Assembly: GCA_008638375.1 (NCBI GenBank)
Contig: CM018037.1
Location: 30,885,576 to 30,949,575, forward strand
Reading direction: 5' to 3'
Length of the DNA stretch: 64,000 nt
From: Nyssa sinensis
Taxonomy: Eukaryota > Streptophyta > Magnoliopsida > Cornales > Nyssaceae
Shown piece by piece: positions 13,767-25,000 of this stretch; position 1 is the first letter of the stretch; each line of letters starts with the position of its first letter. The translations under genes were made by a program, and so were the position numbers. Under the pieces are notes generated by a model. That model was not told where the DNA came from and searched no databases. It saw nothing but the letters and a program-made list of their open reading frames with translations.

Positions 13767-14638
13767 GAAAACGTTTGGTTTACCAGATGATGTGTCAATG
13801 ATTATTATTATTATTTTTGTAATTAATAAATGTGTTTGATCTTTTTATTTAAATTTTAAAAAAGAGTTATGATGACTGATGTCATCCCGCAAACTAATTT
13901 GGTAAACTTAGTATTACTCTTTTGAATATGTATTCTTTGATACAATCTAAATTTAATACGATAATATGAATTGACATTCCTTTTATTGTCATATGTATAT
14001 TTAAGGGTATCTGATAACTCATAATTTTTTTTAAAATTTTAAATGCTAAAAAAAATGTTATTAGATATTTTTAAATAAACACATGACATGAAAGAATAGA
14101 GGTATGGAGGATTAAAGTGGAGCCAAACCCAACTTTTGGTTATGGAGAAAAAAAAGGAAAAAAGAAGAAAAGAAAGGACATTTCTCAATTAATATGAGCA
14201 AGGGTTAGATTGTAATTGCACAATTGACATGAATTTGTTGAAAATTTATCAGTAACCAAGCAGAACTTTTCTCTTTTCAATGGTCTCTCTGTCTCTCTTA
14301 ACGTGTTTGACCCAATTAGCTTCCAAGAAAATTACAGATGAACCGAGTAGGAAATTCCAACCAGCCAGATCCATCCCCTCCCTCCTCTCTCTCTCTAAAA
14401 CTCTTCTGTTTCTCTCTCTACATGGTCACAAAATTTATGTCTTTGGCTGCTTTGATTCATCATTTGACTTTGAATTTAGAATTTTGAATATTCACACATT
14501 AAAACTAAAAAATAAAAATAAAATTTAAATCACACTTTAGGGATTTGGATTAAAATAGCAAATTAATTGTTGTTCAGTCAATATTTCCAACTGTGTTATA
14601 AAAAAACATGCAAACGTGTTGATGAATTGAAAACGTTG

Positions 14639-14644
14639 CACGTG
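14639..14644. promoter_or_regulatory. G-box CACGTG upstream of CCR3
   Basis: A palindromic CACGTG (with flanking gca...ttt) about 285 bp upstream of the CCR3 start codon. G-boxes bind bHLH and bZIP factors in plants. Function here is inferred only from the motif and position. Confidence 0.4.
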
Positions 14645-14788
14645 TTTCGGGGAAGTTCGCCAGGTTCACATGCTTACGTGTCAACAAATGGTGACGAGTA
14701 CATGCTAATATATTTAAACAGTGTGTCCAGTTAATATTTCCCCAACAGAAATTCTCAGCAGAAGTCTTTTAAATTGATCATAGACAAA

Positions 14789-14796
14789 TATATATA
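14789..14796 (+). promoter_or_regulatory. Possible TATA box of CCR3
   Basis: TATATATA about 130 bp before the ATG of the receptor kinase, followed by a CT-rich leader (ctctctctctct near 14824-14836) typical of plant 5' UTRs. The transcription start is not visible from sequence. Confidence 0.4.
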
Positions 14797-14926
14797 CACA
14801 CACATTCAGAAATCCGTTCGGTCCCTCTCTCTCTCTAGAGGACTTACATTCTCTCTCAACCTTTCCGGCAATGAAGGAGACCAAAACAGAACACAACCTC
14901 ACCGTCGTTAATTCTCACTCCATTAG

Positions 14927-17296
14927 ATGACGACAGTCCACACAGCCATCATCGTTGCCTTTATCACCCTCGTTGCCGTTGTGTCTCGGCCAGTTTCAGT
15001 CAATGGTCTTGGCGGCTCCGCCGCCACCGTCGCCGTCAGCTACGGCTCCACCGTCACCGTGTGCGGCATCGTGGCCGAACAACAAACTCGGGGAATCCAA
15101 TGCTGGCAAGACGGGCGAGTGGTGAACATCCACCCGCATATCTCATTCGAGTCCATCGCCGGCGGCCGGGACGTCTTCTGCGGCCTGAGGTCCGGCAGCT
15201 TCATCCTCCTCTGCTGGAACTCTGCTTTTGTCCCCAAAAGGCTGTACAACAATGCTTCGGTACCAATACAAGACCTTACCGTCGGTGACGATCAAATTTG
15301 CGCGCTAACAAACGGTACTGGAAATGCCAGGTGCTGGAGAGGCGATACAGCTTCGAATCAACTTCGAGATGGGTCCGATCAATTTCGATCAATTTCATCT
15401 GGGATAGGGTTTTCTTGCGGAGTTTTGATGAATTCTAGCAGGGTTTCTTGTTGGGGTAGCAGCGCTTCTCTTGTTCAAGATCAATTCCTTGACATATCGA
15501 TGTCGAACATTGTTGTTGGAGGCAGCCATGCTTGCGGATTGAATTCAACAGGGTTTTTGGTTTGCGGAGGAAGTAATATCTCCGGCCAACTGAATGTTCC
15601 ATCCAATTCGGCGAATGAATATTCCGGGATAGCACTTGGAGCGAACCATAGCTGTGCAATTCGAAGATCAAACAAGTCAGTGGTTTGCTGGGGCGGAGAT
15701 GGAGAGTTTTCCAGCAGCTCTACAGAGGGGGTTCCGTTTGAATCGATTGTTGCAGGATTGAATTTCACTTGTGGATTAACAACGAGCAATTTTTCGATAA
15801 TTTGTTGGGGGCCTGGTTGGCCTAACAATTCTTCTTCAGGGATTGAGCTTCGTCTGCAAAAGATCCTTCCAGGGCCATGTGTTCAGTCTCGATGTGAATG
15901 TCGTATATATCCACTGTCTCAAACACTCTGTTCTGGTTCTGGTAGTATATGCGAGCCTTGTGACATTCCAATTTCAAATCCACCTATTTCACCTCCATCA
16001 CCACCACCACCACCACCTTCATCTTCAAGATCAAACCCATCTAAGGGACTGAGAAGGGGTTTATTGGCTTTCGCCATAGTTGGATCAGTTGGGGCTTTCT
16101 CAGGCATTTGCACTATAATTTACTGCTTATGGACTGGGGTTTGTTGTGGGCACAAGAAAATTCACAATTCAGTGCAACCCACTATTACTAGGTCCAATTC
16201 TAATGGCGCTCAACCATCAAACAACAGTCCACCTTCAAGATCATTCAGCATTAGACGGCAGAGCTCGAGGGCAATGCGCCGCCAGAGGAGTGGAACCTCG
16301 TCAAAACACGCAGACAGGGCGGAAGAATTTTCATTTTCAGACCTCGCTGCAGCCACCAACAATTTCTCCTCAGAGAACAAGATTGGTGCCGGAAGCTTTG
16401 GCGTTGTGTACAAAGCCAAACTAATGGATGGCCGTGAAGTCGCCATTAAAAGGGGAGAAACAGGTTCGAAGACGAAGAAGTTCCAAGAGAAAGAGAGCGC
16501 TTTCGATTCAGAACTGGCATTCTTGTCTCGGCTTCATCACAAACACTTGGTGAGGCTTGTTGGGTACTGCGAAGAGATGGATGAAAGGCTGCTGGTTTAT
16601 GAATTCATGAAGAATGGAGCACTTCATGATCATTTACATGACAAGAACAATGTTGAAAAGAGTAGCAGTGTATTGAATTCATGGAAAATCAGGATCAAAA
16701 TCTCATTAGACGCAGCTCGAGGAATCGAATACCTCCATAACTATGCAGTTCCACCTATAATTCATCGCGACATCAAATCATCCAACATATTACTTGACGC
16801 AAATTGGACTGCCAGAGTATCAGATTTCGGATTATCATTGATGGGTCCGGAGCCTGATCGTGATTACAGGCCAACGAAAGCAGCCGGAACAGTGGGATAC
16901 ATTGATCCAGAGTACTATGGACTGAATGTTTTGACAGCAAAGAGTGATGTCTATGGTCTTGGAGTTGTATTGCTTGAGCTTTTGACAGGAAAAAGAGCTA
17001 TATTCAAGAGTGATGACACTGTGAGAGCACCACTAAGTGTGGTGGACTTCGCCGTGCCGGCAATTATGGCCGGAGAATTGACAAAGGTTTTGGACAGGAG
17101 AGTGGGGCCGCCGGAGCCGAATGAGGCGGAGGCGGTTGAGCTGGTGGCATACACTGCAATGCATTGTGTGAATTTGGAGGGGAAAGATAGGCCAAGCATG
17201 AGTGACATTGTTACTAATTTGGAAAGAGCATTGGCTCTATGTGATGAAAGCCATTGCAGCTTCTCTAGTGGTCCAATCTCCATTGTTTCAGAGTGA
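14927..17296 (+). CDS. CCR3: CRINKLY4-related receptor-like serine/threonine kinase
   Basis: A single intronless frame of 789 aa starting at ATG. Residues 1-27 form a signal peptide. The ectodomain (about 28-330) has repeated C-rich units of the form FxCGL..CWG, the RCC1-like crinkly repeats, then a short Cys cluster (CVQSRCECR..CSGSGSICEPC) resembling the TNFR-like region. A proline run (PPSPPPPPPS) precedes a membrane segment at about 376-403. The cytoplasmic kinase has a GAGSFGVVY loop near 487, VAIK near 505, HRDIKSSN with the catalytic Asp at about 615, DFG at 633-635 and a GTVGYIDPEYY activation segment, so it should be catalytically competent. The C-terminus SSGPISIVSE closely resembles what I recall of Arabidopsis CCR3 (At3g55950). 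Ligand unknown. Neighbour order supports the assignment. Confidence 0.93.
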   Translation: MTTVHTAIIVAFITLVAVVSRPVSVNGLGGSAATVAVSYGSTVTVCGIVAEQQTRGIQCWQDGRVVNIHPHISFESIAGGRDVFCGLRSGSFILLCWNSAFVPKRLYNNASVPIQDLTVGDDQICALTNGTGNARCWRGDTASNQLRDGSDQFRSISSGIGFSCGVLMNSSRVSCWGSSASLVQDQFLDISMSNIVVGGSHACGLNSTGFLVCGGSNISGQLNVPSNSANEYSGIALGANHSCAIRRSNKSVVCWGGDGEFSSSSTEGVPFESIVAGLNFTCGLTTSNFSIICWGPGWPNNSSSGIELRLQKILPGPCVQSRCECRIYPLSQTLCSGSGSICEPCDIPISNPPISPPSPPPPPPSSSRSNPSKGLRRGLLAFAIVGSVGAFSGICTIIYCLWTGVCCGHKKIHNSVQPTITRSNSNGAQPSNNSPPSRSFSIRRQSSRAMRRQRSGTSSKHADRAEEFSFSDLAAATNNFSSENKIGAGSFGVVYKAKLMDGREVAIKRGETGSKTKKFQEKESAFDSELAFLSRLHHKHLVRLVGYCEEMDERLLVYEFMKNGALHDHLHDKNNVEKSSSVLNSWKIRIKISLDAARGIEYLHNYAVPPIIHRDIKSSNILLDANWTARVSDFGLSLMGPEPDRDYRPTKAAGTVGYIDPEYYGLNVLTAKSDVYGLGVVLLELLTGKRAIFKSDDTVRAPLSVVDFAVPAIMAGELTKVLDRRVGPPEPNEAEAVELVAYTAMHCVNLEGKDRPSMSDIVTNLERALALCDESHCSFSSGPISIVSE

Positions 17297-19091
17297 AAAT
17301 TGTGATTTTTTTCCCAATTTTTTTGGGGTTAATTAATTTAAATGGGTATAATTTTGGAATTTAAAGAGTGGGAATCCGATCTAACACGAACTGTAGTTTA
17401 GGATTTTGTTAACACTGACAATCAAAGAATTTCATATTTATTAGTTTTAAGGAGAAATGTCTCACTTTTTTTTTCTATATTGCAAAGGTGTCAATGGTCT
17501 CATTGTATTCTTCATATATGTATATACATATTTATGTACATTCATATGATACATATAGATGCCTATATGTGTAGTTCTGACTGCTTGGTTTCGTCATTCC
17601 TACATGCTTAGCTAATATGTAATTTGTGCAGATTTGAGAATGTAGTTGTTGTCGTGTGAAACTGCTCCGGCCAATGGCTCCCACCATTTTAGGCCAAAAA
17701 AAAAATTTGCTAGGAGCCATTGGAAAAAAGGGTGAGGCCAGGGCGACGAGGTAAGTCTAACATGTATCAATGTGGTCCAAGCTATTGAGAGACGTATATT
17801 TAATGGTTACACATTTGGCTGGGTTAGATAAGAATTGACTTTGAAAATTCAATAAAGGTAGTCAATTAAATAATGCCTGGTTGTTTAATTAAGAAAAAAA
17901 CTGAGACGTGTAGGGTCCACACAGGCCAACCCTTTATTGAGAAAATTGACATGATTTACGAATTCAAGGCCTAGAAGGAAATTATTATATAAGTCTGATA
18001 GTATAAAAAATTTATTGAATGATTCGATTTTAATAATTTTAATATTTAAATGATAAGTTAGATGTACATTAAGGCTATAATTTTAAGGGTTTATCAAATA
18101 ATTATTTTGTTGTATATTATGCCGGTTTTTATAATTTTAATATTTTATAAAATTTATGTAAAATTTATTATATTATTAAAATTATAAAAGTCATTACATG
18201 CATGTAACAAGTCTACAAAATAACTTCACACTAATTACATATTATCATGTAAATAATAAAACTAAATAGGTCGAATCGAGCTAAGTTGAATCGTGATTTA
18301 TTAAAGTTTGACTCACTGAATAAACGTATTCAAATTGTGATTAATCTTGATTAATCAAGTTAATCTTAAACGAGTTGATCACGAGTACTCTGTTTTTTAT
18401 ATAGTACTTAAATTATTTATTGGCTTATCGAACCGAGATTAATAAATAAACGAATTTCAAAATTCATTCAAGTTTAACCTATTTATCTCGTAAGTTAAAC
18501 CCAATTAAGTCACTAAACGTGAGCCCAACTCGAAATAAAATATTATGTCATGGTGTTATGAAACCGGTGTAAGTAAAAGCTTCTCCCGTGATTTCATAGT
18601 TTCAAACTTTACCCCACTGAATTAAAAGGGTTCCTCAAAAATAAATAATTCATCACAGTCAATGTATTATCCTGTAACGAAAATTAGAATAATAGTAGCA
18701 AGAAATTCAGCAGCCGTGGTGGGGCTAAGAGGGTGGTTTTGAAAGAGTGGCCGGTGACCCGCCTCCCTCTTGGTCAAACATGTATTATTGTGTGTTGATA
18801 AAATGTATGTAAGCATGTAGTCAAACATGATCTAACCAATGGGTCCTTCATTTTCTTGTCAAACAGTAACGTTGTCAGTGGATCCCATAGTAATTCATAT
18901 TTTCTTCAAAATAGAAAAATGCAACGATGACTTTCAATTTTAACATAAAGTTATATACAGTTGAACACTTCATAAGTTGTGACCATTATTATAGAACTTA
19001 CAGATCAAATGTAGTGTATGTTTGATCTCAATGAGTAAGTGAGCATATACACACACATACATACATACATACATATATATATATATATATG
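17297..19091. other. 3' flank of CCR3 and intergenic DNA
   Basis: No gene recognised. It includes the CCR3 3' UTR, an AT-rich stretch, a decayed repeat at about 18260-18545 (gaatcgagctaagttg ... gagcccaactcgaaat), and a (CA)n/(TA)n microsatellite at 19048-19090. Confidence 0.45.
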
Positions 19092-19612
19092 AAAAAATTA
19101 TATTGACTTACTCTAAAATTTCACACAGATACATTGACATTTTTTAAAGTTTTTGAAATTACACCGATCTCTATTATTTTATTTGACAAACTACAAATAT
19201 TTCTTCCAATCAATTTTTTTCAAAATGACATAACTACCAATTTCTTATTTTTTTATACATTCTTTTTTCAATTTTGATCAAGATTTTCAATTTTTTCCCA
19301 TTTTCAAATAAGCATTGATTAAAACCCTAAATTTGTTTTTATATAAAATGAAAATAGGTTATTTACCTTAAATTTATTTTTATATAAAATAAAAAATTTC
19401 TTTAAAAAAATGTTAAAAAAAATTGGTCAAAATTGAAAAAATACAAAAAAATAAATAAAAGATCCGTTTTGTCATTTTGAAGGAGAAAAATGATTAAAAA
19501 TAGGCATTTGTAGTTTGTCAGTAAAAATAAGAAGTCATTATAATTTAAAAATTTTTAAAAATTGTCAATATAATTATCAAAAATTTTAAAAAAATATCAG
19601 TATAATTTATTT
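19092..19612. mobile_element. Foldback/MITE-like element, family 1 copy B
   Basis: Opens aaaaattatattgac and closes atcagtataatttat. Subterminal motifs include aattacaccgatctc on the left and gtcaatataattatc on the right. The asymmetric core appears reversed relative to copy A (cattttcaaataagc near 19300), so this copy is inverted. It lies against a (TA)n microsatellite. No coding capacity. Confidence 0.65.
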
Positions 19613-19784
19613 ATATATATTTGTATGTTATGATAAATGATAAACATATTGATTGTCTTGGTCCCAATGCTTCTTGCACATGAATTAAGTTGCTTATCAA
19701 TTCAAGCACTATGTGGCTCTTGTCGTTTGCTAATTATATTTGGCAGATAAGGTTGCATTAGATCATGTCATTAGTATTTTTTTA

Positions 19785-20260
19785 ATATAAATTATATTAA
19801 TTTTTTTGAAAATTTTTTGACAATTATATTAACTTCTCATTGAGTTTCTAAAATTACACAAATATTTTTTTTTATACAAACTACACTGACCTCCTCTTCG
19901 GTTCAATTTTTTTTTGAAAAAAACAAAATTATTCTTTTTATATATTTTTTTAATTTTGATAATTTTCCCAATTTTTTTAAAGAATTTTTTTTCATTTTAT
20001 ATAAAATTAAAATTTAAATAAAAAATTTATATTTTTTAGCCAAAAAAGATTCTAATTAATATTTATTTGAAAGTGAAAAAAATAGTTAGAAAAAATTAGT
20101 CTAGATTTTAAAAAATACATAAAAAAAAACATAAAAAAACAATATTGTTATTTTCTTAAAAAAAAAAAAAAGACCGAAGAAATATTAATATAATTTTAAA
20201 AATCTCAAAAAATATTAATATAATTATTAAAAAACTTTAAAAAAAAAATGTAATTTACCA
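19785..20260. mobile_element. Foldback/MITE-like element, family 1 copy C with 10-bp flanking repeat
   Basis: A 476-bp element, nearly the same length as copy A. It starts atataaattatattaat and ends gtaatttacca. It is flanked on both sides by TATTTTTTTA (19775-19784 and 20261-20270), a perfect 10-bp direct repeat that fits a target-site duplication of Mutator-like size, although the repeat is T-rich. The core has tatttatttgaaagtg. No coding capacity. Confidence 0.65.
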
Positions 20261-20270
20261 TATTTTTTTA

Positions 20271-22038
20271 CTGCAGATAAATTGCTCAGAAAGCTATTAA
20301 AGCACTATCTGAAAGTACCGAGTGAGTGTTGAGTGTTGTAACAATGAAGATAGAAAACACTTGAGTAGGTCACGCTACATCATTTACAATTTCAATCTCA
20401 CAATGCTCTCACTTTGTCAAGAATCAAGAAAATAGAGAGAAATGCAATTAGTGATTATGAATTTAAATTTTATGAAAAAAAAAATTAAGACTTATCAATT
20501 TAACTTAAATTATAATTTAATAAAAAATTTATAATAAATACAATTTAAATTTCATATAAACAGAATCAAATTAATTAAAATTATATCTGAATTTACGATC
20601 ACAATCCGTTGAGTCCTTCAATACGAATTAAGTCATGACTAATTGCATATCCAACCATCCCTAACTTCGCAAGTCCCAATACAACTTTGTTTTTTATCCG
20701 TCGTGAGACACAGAATTTATGAGGTTGCACCTTCATCTTGACCCTATGTAAGGACGTTCAATATAAGAAATTGCCACGTGCATAATAATAAATATTTTTG
20801 ACGCCGCCGTCCATGTTGAAATCATCGTACAGGCGGCTGGTGGTGAAGACCAACAGACTTGAGAAGCTCAGATACTGTTCATATGAAAATAGCAAATAAG
20901 TAAGTAAAAAAAGAAAAAAAGAGTAATCTTATTCATATCATAAAATTTTATAAAGAATTTTTACTTGTTGACATAGTTATTCGAGTGTTAGTCAATTAAG
21001 CTTTTTAATATACGTGGGTGCTAGTTAATTAAGCCTCTTAGACTTATTTAATATGACTAACACTAAAAGACTGAATTCACTAATACCAAGAACAGTCATA
21101 TCAATAAATAAATTTTTTTGATAAAATATTAAAATAAGAATAATATTACTTCAAAAAAAAAAAACAAAATTGTTGGATGAGAGCAACCAACGAGCATGTC
21201 AATCAACAGAGCTAAGGACTTGTTAATAGATGGTTTCTAGATTTCACAATGGTCTCGTAATCATTTCTTCTATTGTTGATTTGATACTTTTTTATTGTGA
21301 TTTTTATTGAATGAGTATTATGAATTTATTTAAATATTTTATGATCAGTTGATGACTTGATGCGAATCAAAAAAAATTATTTCTGCTACAACAATTCCAT
21401 ACAACGGGACAAAGTTTTATATTTTTTTGAATGATAAGAATTCTGAGGGAAAGAAAAGAAAGGAAAAATTGTAGACTTTTGCATTTTCTATCTCACTGAT
21501 TTACCTGTATCAAAGACATTTCCCACTTCTTTTCTTTTCCTCCCTATGGAAAAGAAAAGGGAATAAAAGCTGCTCGATGAATTAACCCTTTTCATGACAA
21601 CATTCGGATGATCAAAATTGCTTACAATCACATAATATAGACAGTATGTATATAGCCAGAAAACAGGAGAAAAGTGCGCTTAGATTTTGGTACTGACAGT
21701 GTCTGTTAAGTACAAATAGCACAATCCCAGGGCCTGAGATTCAAATCATAGATGATGCCAATTTCGAACTATACAAGGAAAATGACATTTTTTTTTTTTA
21801 ACTTGCACTGAGAGCCATCCGTCATTGAACTACCTTCTTTGCCTTGAAAAGTGGGGTCAAAGAATGGCAATACATTTCATTTGAACTGATGAAAGACAAG
21901 AAAACTGATATAATCATTTGTTGTTTTCGGCAACAGTTTCAATCTTACAACACTTCTATTGCAAGTTATTCACATACAAACATTTACAACAAATATTACA
22001 CACAAAAGCCCGGGGGGGAATTCAAGCTCACAATTACA
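20271..22038. other. Intergenic; 3' flank of the first PLC gene
   Basis: No gene recognised. The last few hundred bases are probably the 3' UTR of the minus-strand PLC. A frame at 21844-22195 on the plus strand overlaps the final PLC exon and is a shadow. Confidence 0.45.
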
Positions 22039-25000
22039 TCAAACAAATTCAAAGCGCATGAGAAGCTTTACGGACTTGTACTGCTCTCCCTTGCGATTAT
22101 TGAGTGGAACTGCCCGGATTCCTCTTCTCAGCTCTGACACAGGTAGGCACGTTTGGCCTCCAAAGTCATCCTTTTCAGACATGTCATACTCATGAACTTC
22201 AATCCGAAGTAGAGCGAGTTCCGGAACTGTTAATGGGAACTCAAACTCCTCATTCCATGTAGGAATCCAGTTGTCCTCGAGTGTTTTTGTTTTCTTCATG
22301 ACATTATCAGCAGTGGACTCCCGCAATTCCTACCTGCATACAGATTGATCTGACCCACTTAGACACCTATACTGTCATACTTTGACAGAACACCGATACT
22401 ATAACTGAAATGCTACTAATCTTTAGAATAGAAGTTGGATGATATCACAATGGAAGCAAATGCAATAAAGTCTCATAACATCTGGCTATGAGAGCATTAT
22501 ATGGTTGTTGATGGCGCATGCATACATCTAAGGACTAAGGCCCTGTTTGTTTACCGGATAGGATAAGGAAGGATCAGTTGTACCCTTTCACTAATAGTCT
22601 AGGAATAATAATGAGGGGACTATAATAATCCCACACCTCTCCTCCCGTTACACAATCCCACTGCAATGGGATTAAAACCTCAAACCAGATTATTAGTGAA
22701 GAGTCCATTTATGTAAACAAACGCAGACTAAACTCTCCGATGGGATTATGCTATCCAATCCGGCCCTTTAACAGGCAAACAAACAGAGCCTAATCTGTTT
22801 GAAGGAACATAACTACCATAAATCCCCCATTAGAGTGACTGCCACTATCTTCTTAACCAACAAAAAAAAAGACACCTTGATGTTGTGAGAAAGAAACTAC
22901 TCAGAACGGATATTGGGTGCCTGTTAGCGTCTCCACCAAGTTGTCTGTGGCTTGAGGAGGACTAGCAGATAGTATAATGGGTTAATTGGCAAGTATCAGC
23001 AAAGAATTCACTATAACCACAACGAATCTGGTTGGAAATCTCAACGAAAGTGACCCCATAAAGAAGGGGATGGTATGGTAACATGAGCCAAACTTAAAAA
23101 TGGTCATGTGAACCAAATCATGTTGTAGGCGGTACCAACTTACCCTTACATAGAAATCAGGAGGCGAATACGCATCAAAATGCTGTGTGACGGAAATCAT
23201 AATACCATCCTTCACCCATATATACTGTTACCTGTTTAGAAAAGAGAAGTAGGAAAGCTCAAATCAACCATAAAAAAAAAAAATTAAGGGATCTGTAAAA
23301 GATTATTATAAAGTGAATCTATAGAAAATTATTAGGAGCACTTCTGCATTTGAATGTAAGGAAACTTATTCAATATCCTGGAAACTCTTCAGTCTTCACT
23401 AACCTTCAAAGTTGTTTTGACAGGTAACTTCATTTTAGGATCAAAGACCTCATTATGTGGACCAGCCTTTAATAAGAAATCGGGCTTTTTTACATATCCG
23501 CAACCTCCATTAGCCCTGAACATACCATGCATCAACCACAGCGATCTTCCATATCCCTGACACAGCGAATAATTGTGGTTTTTATCAGGATACAGCACAG
23601 GCAGTGCCCAATCCAACGGAACATTCATTGCTCTAAAAAGAACTACAGTTTTGTCAATGTCCATTGGACCAAGTAAGAACTTCAGTATTAAATCAAATAC
23701 TGAGTGTGTTCATATGTAAAATTGCAAGTTTTCCACTTAATAAACTTTTCTGCAACATGTCATGTATTTACATCATTAGCCAAAATATTCATAATAAAAG
23801 AAATGTCTTCTCATTTCTGTAGGGGTGCAAACATGCCCAAATTCTGAAAGAGATCAACTAGTTCCCAGCCAGACCCAAAGTCCCATTATGCATTCTTCAT
23901 CTGAAAAAAAATGTTAGACATATGGAGGGAGAATCAAGGGAGGAAGCACTGGTTATTTGACTTCATGATCCTGGAGCAAGTATCAGCAGGTGACATCCAG
24001 ATGATTATGGCAGGTGTATTCTTAAGTGCCACATGCAAGATAGTTACTTGGGTGAAAACTAAACTTCTTAGATAGGTTGCTCTATTTTGTAACTTTTAGC
24101 CAATGTATGAGAAAGCTACAATCTAAAAATTCCATCAAGGAATGGATAAAAAAATTCCTTGAGCCTTATTTCTAGAATTCTTAACACTTATTTTGGGGTT
24201 TAGGTGTATGTATACAAGGTAATTTTCATTGAAACAAAAACCACGGATTCAGTGAGTGCTCTTGTTTATATAGTCTATGCAAAGAATGACAAACTTCAGA
24301 ACTGCTTTGGTGTCTCCTTTTTACACTCATGCATACCCATAACTTAAAATTTTGCCACTATTCTGCGTCTTCTTGCAATATTTTTCAATTTAATTCTCAC
24401 TGATAAAAAAAAAATTCAATTTAATTCTTGTTTGTACAAAAAAACAGATAGGGGCCCAGCTGTTACTTCTTTGAATTTAATACAACAAAATGCACATGCT
24501 TAAAACACACAAACAAACAAAAGACAGCAAAAAAATTAGGATATGCATATAGCACAACAACTACAGTATAATTAATCCCCTGTGAAGAAAGAAGTATTAC
24601 CTGCATATTGAATGCAACCATCTGAGCTCCATGCATCCATCCAACTAGTGGATTGTAATTAGATGAGTCAAAGCGTATACCTTTTGGGTACACCCTCAAC
24701 AAATTCCACTGGGTAAACCTAAAGCAAGTGAATTATCAGAACATGACAACCTTCCATAACTAATAAGTGATTTAAGACACACTTGCACAACCACATATAG
24801 ACAATGAAATTTATAGTCAAAACATGTTATACTGAAGAACTGAACGTTGGAGAAAAATACAGAAGGCAGGGCCGGCTCAATATAATTGGGGGTCTAAAGG
24901 GAGAAAGTAATAACTCTTAATGAGACTTTTTTTATATTAATATAAATTTTTACTTTGTTTCTTTTATATATATATATATATATTATATTTTAATTTTTGT

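Noticed and set aside
15040..15828. Several frames overlapping CCR3 in other frames
   Set aside because: Shadows of a GC-richer coding region; the plus-strand 789-aa frame accounts for all domains.
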